This document shows, in pieces, positions 1 to 12,447 of a stretch of DNA of 64,000 nt. The notes beneath the pieces are model-generated. The model made no database searches and was not told the DNA's origin. It saw nothing but the letters and a program-made list of their open reading frames with translations. Made by a program: the position numbers and the translations under genes. This DNA is from Strigamia acuminata (taxonomy: Eukaryota > Arthropoda > Chilopoda > Geophilomorpha > Linotaeniidae): NCBI GenBank assembly GCA_949358305.1, contig OX442316.1:14508001-14572000 (forward strand), in the 5' to 3' direction. How positions within the stretch are numbered: the first letter of the stretch is position 1; every line of letters starts with the position of its first letter.

Positions 1-477
1 AATACGAGTAGCTAATTCTAAACTGATATATATATATATATATTATTTATGGTCTTATCTACATGAATTTTGGGCCGCTAAGCTATCATTACTTCTGACC
101 CAAATTCTCAACGTATTAGTTTTTTTTCTTCTTATTAAATAGATAAATAAATAAATAAATAAACAAATAAATATATGTACCGTAAATGCTCCAACAGAAC
201 ACCCAGCAATAGAAAACAAATTTCCTTCGCAATTTACATATTGAATTCAATCGGTACGGTCAATTTAAACATTAATTTTAGTGTTCTTGATCAATTTAGA
301 TATTTATTTTAGACGTTCTGATCAATTTACACATTGAATTTAGTCGTTTTGGTCAATTTAAGCCCGCATTGTAAAGGATACCGCGTTCAATTAGCATTCC
401 GTGCTCAATGAGAGCCTTTACGGTATTAAAACTATAAATCTCTTTCTTCTAGTTTGCAAATTGATGATAAAACTTAC
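1..477. other. intronic AT-rich sequence of the PTPN3/4 gene
   Basis: No exon is visible. The stretch has a (TA)n run near 29-46, an (AAAT)n run near 141-175, and a degenerate repeat at 245-365 built on variants of 'tttagtcgttttggtcaattta'. Since FERM exons stop at 478 with a splice donor, this should be an intron of that gene. Confidence 0.6.
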
Positions 478-1295
478 ATTGGACGGCGTAACTCGCCAAT
501 AATGCTGATGTACTTGTAGGCACTATTAAACGGCTTTCTAAGATATCTCTTTTAATCTGAAGGAAAAAATGGTATCTACAAAATAAATAAATGAATGAAT
601 GAATGATTAATACGTAATTCTACAAATTTTATTATTTTTTATTTACCTAGTGTATTCCTCCTGTAGTTTGCTCGGATCGGAGACGTAAAACTTGACTCTG
701 AAGAATAAAAAATGCGGCATCCCAGCTGCAAATCAATAGTTAATCATCAATTTTTCTTTCCTTCACGTTCCACCTTCGAAGTGCAAAACTCCGCACACTA
801 TTCAATCAACTTACATTTATTCCGCATTTGTTTTTTCACCAACTTGCATGGATCCAGCCATTTCTGCAACACAAAAGCATATAAAAATATTAATAAATTA
901 CAATGATTCTAATTATTTTTCCCACTTTTCACACACCGTGCCCTCGAATGAAGAGCCTGATTCCGGTAACTGAAGGCCAAAGTAATCCTTTTCAATCAAC
1001 TCAAGGTGTTGGAACACCATATCCAGCAAAACTTGGCCTTTGGCTCGTCTCTATGCAAACAAACAATTAAATTTCAAACACAATGAGAAAATAAACACAC
1101 ACAAACAATAAAAAATCTAACTTTTTATTTTTATTTTTATATATTTTATTAACTTACTTCAACCTCAAATACTTGCTGGGAATCATCCAAAAAAAGGACT
1201 GAATACGGGAGGGTTTTAAGTCGTTTATCTCGGGCCAGTTCGGTAGCTCGCACATTGTAGGTGCCACTTGATCCACCGAATCCCCTCCTTGACAT
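478..1295 (-). CDS. Ptpmeg: PTPN3/PTPN4-type FERM protein tyrosine phosphatase, N-terminal exons (partial)
   Basis: Five exons on the minus strand: 1295-1158, 1050-937, 863-815, 725-647 and 575-478. All are joined by GT-AG introns whose phases agree. They give about 159 residues from the start Met to the F2 lobe of a FERM domain, and the gene continues past the left edge. Diagnostic stretches are TYNVRATELARDKR, DYFGLQLPES, KWLDPCK, RVKFYVSDPSKLQEEYTR and ALLASYAVQ, which follow vertebrate PTPN4 closely. In that family the FERM domain binds membrane or cytoskeletal partners and is followed by a PDZ and a tyrosine phosphatase domain; neither is in the window. The ATG at 1295 was chosen because the reading frame hits a stop in the possible upstream exon near 1375-1412, which is then 5' UTR. 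Family assignment is firm; PTPN3 versus PTPN4 cannot be separated. Confidence 0.88.
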
Positions 1296-3829
1296 ACTAG
1301 GCAGAAATCTATAAAAATAAAAAATAAAAATTTAATGTATTTCAACTAAATCGACTCAAAATCGTGTAATTTACCTTTCAAATGTGAATACTTAACGTCA
1401 ACATTGAGACATCTAAAACTAAAGCAATAAAACAAGGGGAAAAATGATTAATCTAACTTTATCATAACTCATGTCAACATTACATTTACATGGACAGAGA
1501 TAATGAAATTCCCCCCTGTGTAAAGCTATCTAAGTAATTGCGTGATGTTGGGTTAAAGCAGATGACACTGGCACAAATCCAGAAATAATTCAATACGAGT
1601 TGGCGTAGAAAATAACTCCAAACTAGAGTTGCCAACACATTCGAGGTCGATAACATCGAGATAAGCAAACATCCCTTTGACTCGTCATCGACCAACAACT
1701 CGATGATGACTTCGAGTTTTCTTAAACTAAAGTTGTAGAAAATGCCCGCCATTTTGTTTGGATCTGTAGAAAACCTGCGATAGTGTCAAGTGTCAACACT
1801 TTCATACAAAACTTCGACAATTTTTCTACACAAATATAAAAAAATAAATCCAAACACAAAAATATAAAAATAAAAATAAAATACCGTTGACATTTTGATT
1901 TTTAATTTATTCTAATTTTATTTTGATTTCATTTTGATTTTCGTTTTGATTTTCGTTTCAAGCTGTGCGGAGTGAATTTCATGTTTAGAATTTCGCCATC
2001 GTCGACTTAAAAGGAATTTCGCTTAAATAAGTTCTCCTTACATTATGAGTGATTGAATTGAATGATAAAAGTCTCAAGTTTTGCTCATTAATTTCTTTTT
2101 TTTTCCCGCCCAGTCTGCTCCAACTTCAACTTGCACTAATTTATTTCCATTCATCGCAACGCCCCACTTAGAGCGCTCTTGTCATATGACAATTTTATAA
2201 TTGAATACAATTCATTCTTTAATATTAAAAATAAAACATACAAATTTCTAACTTAATAGATATTTCCGGTTTTATTGCGAGATTTATATCTTTATATCCA
2301 CATCACGATTTCGCTTTAATTCATCGCATCAAATCCTAACGTCGAAATTCAAAAACACCAACAAACATGGCGGACCATAACTTTTTATTATTTACATTTT
2401 TCTTTTAGCACATTCCTAATTAATCGCGGAATTCTCCGAAACAAATCACAATAAAATAACCATTAAAAAATATGTATATATACCTTTTCCACTTTCAAAC
2501 AGGTTTCTGTCCAGATTACAAACTTGGCAGTGTGACCTTATAATCTTAACATGGAAAATCTAAATAAAAAAATTAAAAATTAAAATTAAAAATAAATAAA
2601 ATAAAATATTATCATTAATAATTTTTATTATTTCCTCCCGAAAATCCCCTTAATGACTTTCACAACCAAATTTCCCAGAGAAAACCCAATCTTTATGACC
2701 CAATGTGAAATCCCAGCCAAATTGAATATTTCCACTAAGCCACCCTTCACTGTTATGTGGATTGATCACCTTTTATTACAAGAATTTGTTCCTAGTGACT
2801 CACATTTGCTTAAATCAAACCTGAGTGGATATTAGGTGCACTCTATTGGCACAGCTGTTACCCAAACAGCACTAGACACAAATAAAAACACACAAAATCT
2901 CCACTTCATCCCACACTGCAATGGATAAACACAACTAAAAGTCGAAAAACCAACATTTTTTTATTACCTCGTATACCAGGCAAAGTAAACTCGTGCCACA
3001 CCCACTGAATTAAACAAAAACCAAAAGGGAAGTACAAATTTCCTGCAGGAACAAAACCAAAAACCAAAAACCAAAAAAAGAAAAAAAAAATCATTATATT
3101 GTCAATTAAATTAAGAGTTATAATTTGCGGATTTCTGTTCATTCACCCATATAAATCCATCTCATTTTTCACGTCAGTTTCGCGCTTAGCACTCACAAAT
3201 CATCGAGAAACGAAGAGAGAAAAGAGGCGTGTTATTTCTGAGAAAACTCACTACATTTGACCAGGTCACTTCCTCCTCAAATTAATTCCCAAACTAATTT
3301 GATCTTTTTTTTATTTCTATTTTTTTAAAATTATTATTTGTTCCACCCAATTTGCTCCTTCAATTGCCTCGATCAAAAAGTCCAAAATTTAATACCAAAT
3401 GAGTTCATCCTGAAATACCTGAGGCCGAGAAAAAAAAAATAAATAAAAATGCAAAGTTATATCTATAAAACCAGCTCACGTTTCCACTTTTTACTCAATA
3501 TAACAACTATATAAACGATATAAAATGAGTCACCGACAAGAGAATAATCCATGTTTTATACACTTTTAAGGTAATATTCCCGTACCAACAATTTTCTTAA
3601 TATTTTCAATTATTTTCTTCGCAGTCTCATCCTTGGTTGACTACAATTAATCTCTGGAGAAAAATTAAAAGGTCATTCATTACGTTTATTATATTTACAG
3701 CTTTAAAGAGCTAAAACTTGCGTGATTAGTTTACAGGTGTTTTTGGGTTTCTTATTCCCCGACATTTTGGAATTCCTGGTTCTCGGGACAAAAAAATCCA
3801 GTATTCCTGGGAAATCGGTACTAGAATTA

Positions 3830-4080
3830 TTTGCAATGTTTTTGATTGACTTTTCATCATTTTAGACGTTTTTGATTAATTTTTCGTCATTTTAGACTCT
3901 TTAATTTATATTATTCATCATTTTAGACGTTTTAATTTATACATTTCATCATTTCCGACATTTTAATTTATATTATTCATCATTTCAGACCTTTTAATTT
4001 ATACAATTCAGCATTTTCGACGTTTCGACTCATCCATTTCATCATTTTTGACGTTTTAATTTATACATTTCATTAATTAA
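3830..4080. repeat. degenerate tandem repeat, core TTTCATCATTTTAGAC, block 1
   Basis: About eight imperfect units of roughly 30 bp share the core 'catcattttagac' followed by variants of 'gttttaatttata'. The same core makes up the larger block at 4975-5560, so the two blocks are one repeat family. Confidence 0.75.
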
Positions 4081-4974
4081 TCATGTATTGTGTTCAAACA
4101 AGGCATGTTTATCAAAAACATGTGTTTATAATGTTGATCAATTCGCTTCATCCGTATCGAGTTTACTAGGAAATTCAACACGAAGTGGAAAAAAATATCC
4201 TCGTTTTGTTTTTCGTGCAAAATTCGCGTTATTGTTCTAAGATTTTGACACAGACAGCGTATCCTACTTCTGAATCTTTTGTTATTGCAACTGACATAGT
4301 TTTTATTCCATGTCACAATAACAAACTATTGTGCAACAACCGAAACAAGAGGCAGACAAAAGTGGAAATAATTTCAACTAACCGGTCATTAATTACGCCG
4401 AAATGGTGTCCATTTCACTTTCACATCACCAAGCGAGGAATACGAGCCAAATCGGTGTTGCTACTTATCGTATATCCACACGAACGGTCACGATCAAGCA
4501 TCTATTCAGTACAAAACGACTTGCCTCCACATTCCCACCACTGTTACCAGACCTACCTAATGAATAACCTTGGGAAATCCGAATGAAATAAACAGGAGAG
4601 AGAAAACAAAAAAAAAACTTTTTCTTCTTTTTTAAATTCAAATATAATGCCGATGATAATAACAATTACACGCACACAAATTTAATTCAATTTGAAGACG
4701 AAACCAATCGAATTATCTAGGAATTCTAAATAAAATAAAAATTATCGAATAGAAACTACTAGAATTACCATTGAATTTACACGATAAGACCAAAATCTAA
4801 TCGCAAATTGTAATCATTCTTGCAATCATATCATCGATATTGTGTAAACATTTAATACGGTAGGTAACAATTTAAGGTCCAACAGAATTTTATTTATGAA
4901 ATTTTTAAGTGTTATTGCCGCAATTCTTTGCAACTAAATCAAAATTTACTCCCAGAAATCTGTACTTTCGGCAC

Positions 4975-5560
4975 TAGAATTATTTCAGACGTTTTTGATT
5001 GATTTTTCATCATTTTAGACCATTTTCATTGAATTTTTATCATTTTAGACTATTTGTATTAATATTTCATCATTTTAGACGTTTTTGATTGATTTTGTCA
5101 TCATTTTAGACGATTTTCATTGATTTTTCATCATTTTAGACGTTTAATTAATGATTTAATTTTTTAAAATCATTTTTGACATTTTTGATTGATTTTTCAT
5201 CATTTTAGACCATTTTCATTGAATTTTTATCATTTTAGACTGTTTGTATTAATATTTCATCATTTTAGACGTTTTTGATTGATTTTTCATCATTTTAGAC
5301 CATTTTCATTGATTTTTTATCATTTTAGACTATTTGTATTAATATTTCATCATTTTAGACTATTTGTATTAATATTTCATCATTTTAGACGTTTTTGATT
5401 GATTTTTTCATCATTTTAGACGATTTTGATTGATGTTTCATCATTTTAGACGATTTTCATTGATTTTTCATCATTTTCGACGTTTTTGATCAATTTTTTA
5501 AACATTTTTGATTGATTTTTTCATCATTTTAGACCATTTTAGACGTTTTTCATTGATTCA
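4975..5560. repeat. degenerate tandem repeat, core TTTCATCATTTTAGAC, block 2
   Basis: Roughly 18 units of 30-33 bp alternate between 'gacgtttttgattgattttt' and 'gaccattttcattgaatttt' or 'gactatttgtattaatattt', each ending in 'catcattttagac'. Some two- or three-unit blocks recur as a group, so copies have arisen by higher-order duplication. No coding potential. Confidence 0.8.
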
Positions 5561-6766
5561 ACTAACATTTCATTCATAAAAATGTCTAAAAATATCTGTT
5601 TCCTAGTCAAAATAGAAACATTTTGCGTGCGATTCAACTTTTGAGCACTAAACATTAATCATTCTTCAATTTCCCCATCAAATACGCTTGAAATTGGACT
5701 GCTAGAGCGCTCAAAGCAAACACTTTTTGTGTGCATTGATATTGCAACACGCTTTCACATATTTCCGCTATTTCCATTTTCAAAAAAAAAAAAATTAAAC
5801 ATGAGTCAGGAGCGGAAAAACTAAACAAAAATCAATATTAATCCCAGTTCGGAGGGGAAAAGAGAGAGAGAGAGAGATCAGAGTGAACAAATTAGATCTC
5901 CCGTGCTCTACAATTTCCAGTCAAAGTTCATTTCCAACAAATCATTTCATCTTCCACCCAACCAACCAACCAAACCAAATCCCAATACAAACACAAAAAC
6001 TCACTTCACCATGACTTGCACGTCCCACCAATCCCCATAAAACTTTAATCAACCCCTAAACTTACCTCAAAAATTACGTTTTCCCTCACAATTTTAATCC
6101 TTTTCCACCAAAAATCAAAAAATCGCAGCGCAACACTGAAAAAACACTCGCCAACTATTCCCAACTCACATTCAAAGAAAGAGAGGTTACATCCATTGTA
6201 TCTTGCTCATTCATTGTCCTTTCGAGTACAAAAAAAGAAGGAAAAAAATTCCAATGAGGGTCAAGGTCTGCTCGGAGTCGTTTCTCACTAAATGGACACG
6301 CCAACTCAAACGGTTCTTCGAATCGTCTTGACTACATCCTTTTTAAAGTCGTAATTAGGTGTAAAACAAACAGTAAAACGCAAAGTGCAACTGCGTTCGG
6401 AACTTGCAGTAGCAGGAATGAGCGGTGATCATTTGACTCATTCTATCTGGAATAATGCCCTGGGGTCCTTTGTTACTGGCCCAGGATGGTGTCAATAACA
6501 CCCCTGCCCATCTTTACTTATAAATTATGCATTTTGGACCTCCGATGGAGTGTGAGGGAACGTAATGGTTCGATATGTTACTCGTGTTTCTAATTTATTC
6601 ATGTTTTTCAAACAGTTGCAAACATCGGGCAATGTGATACTTGTATGAAAAGTGTTTTTATGTTCTTTTATTTTATTTATTTTGTTTTTTTGTTTTGTTT
6701 GATTGAATTTAAGTGGATCAAAGTGATTATTTTGATTTTTCTAGACGTGGGTGACAGGAAATGTGT

Positions 6767-6802
<36 letters not shown>

Positions 6803-8525
6803 AAAATGTGAATTAATTTTTGTTTTAATCCGATTTTAAATAATCGCATGTGTTGCAAAGGTTTTTTTTTATGAATAAATTTGATTTTTGAATGAATTTT
6901 TTTAGGTTTCTAATTTGTATATTTTGAATGAATTTTTTTAGGTTTCCATTTTGTATTTTGAATGAATTTTTTTAGGTTTCTATTTTGCTGACTTATTTGA
7001 CATCAAAGAGGATTTTCTTCGTCAAAATCGATCAATTTGAGGTAAAATTTCGCAATTTTTGACCGAAATCGTTGGAAATTCGACCAATTCCGAGTCAAAA
7101 ATCGCAGTAAAATGATAAACATTTCAAGTTATCGAGTAATAAATAACCACAAATCAATTTTCTGTACAAAATTAAACACTGTGCTCGTAGTTTTTTTTTT
7201 TAAAAATAAATATTAAAAAAATACGAGCAAAAACTGTTTAATATTTACTTAATGCTTCACCATGTTTCATTTCATGCGTTAAAATTGTGTTTCTCACGTG
7301 TAGTGACTTACCATAATTATATCTTGATTGGCAATTGAGTAAGGCACTGAAAGAAAAAGAATTGTTAGTTGCTATCACCGTTAATTGTTGAAATTTGTTT
7401 CACCTTAATGAACCGCGAATCAGCTCCCAATAGTCACTCACTCACTCACTCACTCGCGCAACGTGGATTTGTCACTCCTGGGATTCGGACGAGCTTGTTC
7501 GATGTTTACTCCATCAAAACTTGCATAGTTTTCCACGTTGGGAGTTTTTGATTGCTCACTTTCTTCACCGTATGATCACGACTTCATTTCGTTATGATTA
7601 AACAATCGTGCGCATCGAAACAATCGGAAATTAATAAAAATTCTATGAACTACCAAAGGGTTAGTTAACGACAACCTTTCGCTCGGTAGGTTTATCGCCT
7701 GCTTCGCCGGGTGTTAAGTTGATGTCGTCTAGATACAGCGCCAACCATTATTCCGGAAACTTATTGCGCATGTACTAATCTTTTTTTTAATCTTTAGAAA
7801 TTGAAATATGTTATAAATAGAACATAATTTCATATTTAATTAAATAAATAAATGCATAAAAATATTTTCAAGGAAGATTTTATTTGCTTTCGTAAAAACG
7901 AGCGGGTTAGCGCTGTATTTAGCCGCTATGTGCAGAGCGGAGCTTGGATACGCCATCCATAAAAAGTGTAATTCAATATGAAAATGTACAATTTTTATTT
8001 ATTTATCTATATGCTTTACACGTTTCTACCACAACAAAATACAAATGTATTACAATAATTCGAGTACTATAAATTGTATCAAGACTACAAGTTATTTCCT
8101 AATCAATGCTATATAAACTCTAATGCAAAAATCTGTCATTTAATACATTAAATATTTCCTCCATTTTATCAGGCTTTCGCATACATACAAAACCAAAAAA
8201 AAAAAATCAAAACAAATCGCCACTTTATAATTTCCTTTACAAATTCATCCAGTTATTTACATTATAAGTAGCAACAAAAAGCAAAACAAAAATAAAAATA
8301 TATTTGTGTGTATATAATTATATATATATATATATTTATATATATAAGTAATAACATTTGCCTCATTTGAGCACAAACACACGCCTGCACACATTTACCA
8401 GAGTTATCTCAACCAAACGGAAACTTCCAAGTATAGCTGCGCAGTAATAAACCGTCTAAATGTAATTCTTGAGCAGCAGTTCTTACAAAATCACTACAAA
8501 CTAATTATTCAACCGACTACGAGAC

Positions 8526-10019
8526 TCAAAACAGAGTACACTTCACACTACGCTTTCCGTGACGTCTTTTTCGATCGTCTGTATTTGGTGGTTGAGTCCT
8601 ACAACAAAATTAACGTTTAACATTAATTTTACCATTAAAAAACACAAGATTCATTCATAAAATCATGTTTAACATGCTAGTTATCGTTCATATTCGAATT
8701 GCCAACCCCCACACCCCCTGGCGCCTATTTGAGCCCCGGCGCTTATTTGGGCCTGGTGGATATCTAAAAAATCGCCCATTTTCTCCAAAAAAATTATTTA
8801 CCGAATTATCCGAACCACTTCGTGAAACGCTGCATCGACATTCAAAGGCGGGTCTTTGGCACTTGTTTCGATGTAAGAAATCTAAAAAAAATAAACAAAT
8901 TAATTCAACAAAAACAACATCGAATAACATTCTACCTTAAGTTGAGCAGCTAATTCTCGGCCCATTTCCTCCGTAACTTTACGCAAATGAACCAAATCCA
9001 CTTTATTCGCCACTAACAGCATGGGATAAGTATCTCTAAAAACAAACAACACTTACAAAACACGTAGAAAAACAAAACAAAAAACAAAACAGATAAACAA
9101 GGCCGGATTAAGGGGGCGCCGAGAGGACAGTTGCTTCGGGTCCCCTGATTCTACAGGGCTCCCTGGTGCACATACATAATGCCAGAAAAAATTCAAGTTT
9201 TTGTTCAAAAATGTATTCTTTCCTACTTTAAAATGCATTTTTTTCAAATAAAGATGCATTTTTTATATGAAAATGCAATTTTTTACATAAAAAATGCAAT
9301 CTTTTACATGAAAATGTATAATTTTTAGCTCAAAATACATGTTTTTGCTCAAAAATACTTATTTTCCCAATTGAAAATGCGTTTTTTCACATAAATGTGC
9401 ATAATTTCACCAAAAAAATGCATTTTTCCAGCTTAAAATAAATTTCTTTCTCATAAAAATGCATTTTTCCAGCTTAAAATGAATTTCTTTCTCATAAAAA
9501 TGTATTTTTCCACCTGCAAAAGTACATTTTTGCTTCAAAATATTGTCAAGACGTCATTTCTGGATTTTAATGGGTCCCCTGACGCCTTAACCCAACCTTG
9601 CATCTAAACAAATCCTAACCGATCCTTAACGCGCAAAATCTGCGTGTAGAAATTGCGGATGTTTTCGTAACTTTGTTTATCCGTAACAGAATACACAAGA
9701 AGGAACCCGTCGCCCTTCCTCATATACTGTTCCCTCATGGCGCTGAATTCTTCCTGGCCGGCCGTGTCCAACACTAAAACCAAAAACAAATAGAAAAAAA
9801 CGCAATAAAGTGTAAAAATTAGTCGAAATTACCATCCAAAATGCACCAGTGGCCATCCACTTCTGTGTGTTGGATGTAGGAATCTTCGATGGTCGGATCG
9901 TAATCAGTTACGAACAATTTTTGGAAAAATTGAATTGTCAGTGCGGATTTGCCTACACCACCATCGCCAACCACCACTAGTTTGTAAGTGGTCAAGTTGT
10001 CGTTGGGTGGTTTAGACAT
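8526..10019 (-). CDS. MRAS: M-Ras small GTPase
   Basis: Five exons on the minus strand (10019-9833, 9773-9620, 9035-8936, 8881-8802, 8598-8526) give 197 residues. All GTPase motifs are present: P-loop GDGGVGKS (residues 18-25), effector region YDPTIEDSY, switch [21 protein letters not shown] and ETSAK. The tail has basic KRR and GKR clusters and ends in the CAAX box CTLF. Residues FFQK in the first helix and DPPLNVDKAF-like sequence after ETSAK mark it as M-Ras rather than R-Ras or classical Ras. M-Ras is a membrane-anchored GTPase that, with SHOC2 and PP1, activates RAF. The ATG at 10019 is used because upstream in-frame codons include only a GTG. A 503-bp MITE-like element lies in the intron between exons 2 and 3. 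Confidence 0.93.
9098..9600. mobile_element. hAT-like MITE carrying an 'aaaatgca' minisatellite, in an M-Ras intron
   Basis: The ends form an imperfect 16-bp terminal inverted repeat: CAAGGCCGGATTAAGG on the left, and CAAGGTTGGGTTAAGG as reverse complement of the right end. It is flanked by candidate 8-bp target duplications, cagataaa (9090-9097) and catctaaa (9601-9608), matching at 6 of 8. Eight-bp duplications and such ends fit the hAT superfamily. The interior holds many units of 'tgcattttt..catgaaaa' type. There is no transposase, so it is non-autonomous. Confidence 0.6.
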
Positions 10020-10877
10020 TCTTCCAAACGCTCTTTTCGATGTGGATTTCACTTCTGATGCTTGTGTTGGACGATAGAAAAATTTTAAGCGCCACGATTC
10101 GGTTCGAGAGGATGAGTGCTTTTACGTATTTACTCTTTTACATGCAAATTAGTAAATTACTTTTTTTTAGGTTTTTTCTCGGAACGTAAACTGACTCATA
10201 TTCAGCTGGGCGATGGTGATGTTAATGCGATCTGGTGGTGTTGTTGGAACTATTTAAAATGGCGCTTTATTTTTTTTTAATTTTTGTTTTTTTTCGAAAC
10301 TGAAACAATATTTTTTAAATTTATATCTTGTGGGAATATTTATGAAATAAATTTTTTTTGTGGAATTTTATTTTTTTAAGTTTAATTTTAAAAAATGGAA
10401 ATGACGTTGAACTCTTGGTTTTTAGCGATTAGCGGTGTCACGTGGTTTGGTGTTGGTTGGTGGATTTTGTTTTGAATAAATTAAAAAAAAATCTTGGATT
10501 AAGTACAGTTGACTAGATTTTGATTTCATCATTTTATTCTGCCGAAGTTATGGAGAAAGACGAGCAACAAACCTCTGAAACAAGCCCACAGCTCGAATTA
10601 CCGGTATGATATGACGGCTTCTATTAACTACAAACATTTTTATTGAATTGACTTAATTTAATTAATTATTTCATAAAATAAATTTTCATTTTTTAATAAA
10701 TTTATATATTTAAAAATATTTATAAATTTATATATATTCACGCAGTTGCTTGAAATTTTAATTTCCGGTTAAAATTTATATATCGACTACACTCGACTGG
10801 ACCGAACAATCTAATTCCGGTTTGGGCCACACGTTTAAAACGGTCCATAATTTGTTTCGTATTGTTAGCACAGTGTT
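10020..10877. promoter_or_regulatory. shared upstream region between M-Ras (-) and PSME3 (+)
   Basis: The start codons of two divergent genes face each other across 858 bp, or 530 bp if the possible upstream PSME3 exon at 10550 is used. The stretch is AT-rich, with no TATA box I would defend. A bidirectional promoter is inferred from layout alone. Confidence 0.45.
10550..10603 (+). other. possible alternative first coding exon of PSME3
   Basis: An ATG at 10550 opens 18 codons (beginning MEKDEQQTSETS) that end exactly at a donor, CCG|GTATGA, in phase 0. Splicing to the PSME3 exon at 11260 (also phase 0) would give a different N-terminus on the same protein. It could instead be chance or a separate small gene. 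Confidence 0.35.
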
Positions 10878-12447
10878 ATGGCAAATGTTGACCCTAAGGT
10901 AAAGTTAAGTTATCCGGAATGTATTTACATCAATTTTCGCTCACAAACGAATTATCCACGAGCGGCTATTCTCTTATTTCCAAGAAAACGGAATTTTTCC
11001 ACTCAGTCGCTGTAACGTAACATTTAGGCCTAACGCACTTTGTCTAGGTTAAAAAATGAATGAATTTGTAGCAAAAAGTTCATCGTTCGGTGTTTTCTAC
11101 CACCGAATTTAAATTTAGCGAGGACAGGTCATTTTTTGTGGTGTCGAAATGACTATTGGCAAGGATTTTGCCCTTCTCGCCTTGGAAAGCTCGAAAATAG
11201 ACGTTTCGACTGAAAATGTTGCAATTTTTTTAATTTTATTTTTATTTATTTATTCGCAGGTTCGGGATTACAAAGAGAGAATTAAAACTGAGGCCGAAGA
11301 GTTGGTCAACAATCAATTCCCCAAGAAAATATTGGAATTAGAAACTCTATTAAAAGTAAATAAATATTTAAAAATCTAAAACAAAATTTAAAAAATTATT
11401 TATTAATCGATTGATTGATAATTTGCAGACAGAGAGGAGCAAACGAAGTGGTTCAAGTGACATACACACCGATTTGAACATCCCGGTGCCTGAACCGCTG
11501 TTAAATCATGAAGAAGTAAAATATCGATTAAAAATGCACAGCCAATTCTGTTTTCACACGGTAGAACATGCAAAAAGAGACAAACAAAAAGAATTTCCCA
11601 AATTTTTCCTAGAAAATTACATTTTTAACGGAATTTAATTAATTTTTTTAGACAGTTTTAAATGAAAATTGTGCAAAAACAGAATTGGGTGTGTTTAATT
11701 TTTTTCTTTTATATTGGAATTAAATTATTAACTGTAGCCTACTTTGAAGAAGAGGAAGTTTGATGGATTCGAGAATAACATCACGGGGACTAAAGTATTG
11801 GCTTTAACTAGCGGCGTGTCGCCGTGCAACAAGAACATCGTTGAACTTGTTGACACGGTGAAACCGTGCATTCGGCAACTGGTTGAAGACGCAAATGTGG
11901 TAAAATGGATTTTAAAATTTTATTTTTGGATTAAATTAAATTAAAAATTTTTTTTTTGTAGCTGAAAATGTGGATTCAGTTTCTCATTCCCCGGATCGAA
12001 GACGGAAATAATTTCGGCGTGTCCATTCAGGAAGAAACGTTGGCCGAAATCAGGACCGTTGAAAGCGACGGTGCAGCATTTTTTGATCAGATCTCTCGTT
12101 ATTTCATGACGAGAGGTAAGATCGTGTCTAAAGTTGCAAAGTACCCTCATGTTGTAAGTCTTCACGTCTAGTTTTTTGCGTTTTTGATTGATTTTTGCTT
12201 GTTTTTTTTAGGAGGATTATCGTCGAACAATTCAGGAATTGGATGAAAAAGAGTATTTGAGTTTGCTGCTTGTCATGTGCGAACTACGAAATCATTATGT
12301 GAGTATTTTTGTGTTTTTATTTGGTTTTTTTTATGTTAATTTCTGTGTTTTTTTGGGGTTTTTCAGTCAACGCTTCACGACATGATAACGAAAAATATGG
12401 AAAAGATTAAGCGTCCTCGTTCTGCGAACACTGAAAATATGTATTAA
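10878..12447 (+). CDS. PSME3: proteasome activator complex subunit 3 (PA28-gamma/REG-gamma)
   Basis: Eight exons: 10878-10898, 11260-11355, 11429-11515, 11652-11690, 11738-11899, 11962-12153, 12212-12298 and 12367-12447. All are in phase 0 and encode 254 residues, the same length as human PSME3. The C-terminal half is very close to the family: WIQFLIPRIEDGNNFGVSIQEET is the activation-loop region, followed by KYPHVEDYRRTIQELDEKEY and the terminus KRPRSANTENMY. The protein forms a nuclear heptamer that caps the 20S proteasome and promotes ubiquitin-independent degradation. The N-terminal half has the usual basic KKRKFD patch. The fourth exon (13 codons, donor GGT|GTGTTT) is the least certain. 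A 7-residue first exon is unusual, and an alternative upstream exon is possible. Confidence 0.93.

Larger units (their letters stand above)
1309..8525. other. long non-coding stretch (5' UTR/introns of the FERM phosphatase gene, intergenic DNA, M-Ras 3' UTR)
   Basis: I see no convincing exon in about 7 kb. A possible short 5' UTR exon of the FERM phosphatase lies near 1375-1412 (donor AAAG|GTAAAT on the minus strand). Satellite-like repeats lie at about 3830-4080 and 4975-5560 and are listed separately. A run of about 30 T sits near 6770-6800 and a (TCAC)n run near 7434-7455. The part from about 7980 to 8525 lies just past the M-Ras stop, has several AATAAA-like sites on the minus strand and a (TA)n run near 8317-8345, and is probably 3' UTR. 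Several open frames of 60-130 codons have low-complexity or unfamiliar translations and no splice or conservation signal, so they are not called as genes. Confidence 0.6.

Noticed and set aside
1486-1752. 88-codon minus-strand frame starting MAGIFYNF upstream of the FERM phosphatase
   Set aside because: Does not join the FERM exons in phase and has no family features; more likely 5' UTR or intron.
4185-4586. 133-codon open frame
   Set aside because: No ATG context, splice signal or resemblance to a protein family; sits next to satellite repeats.
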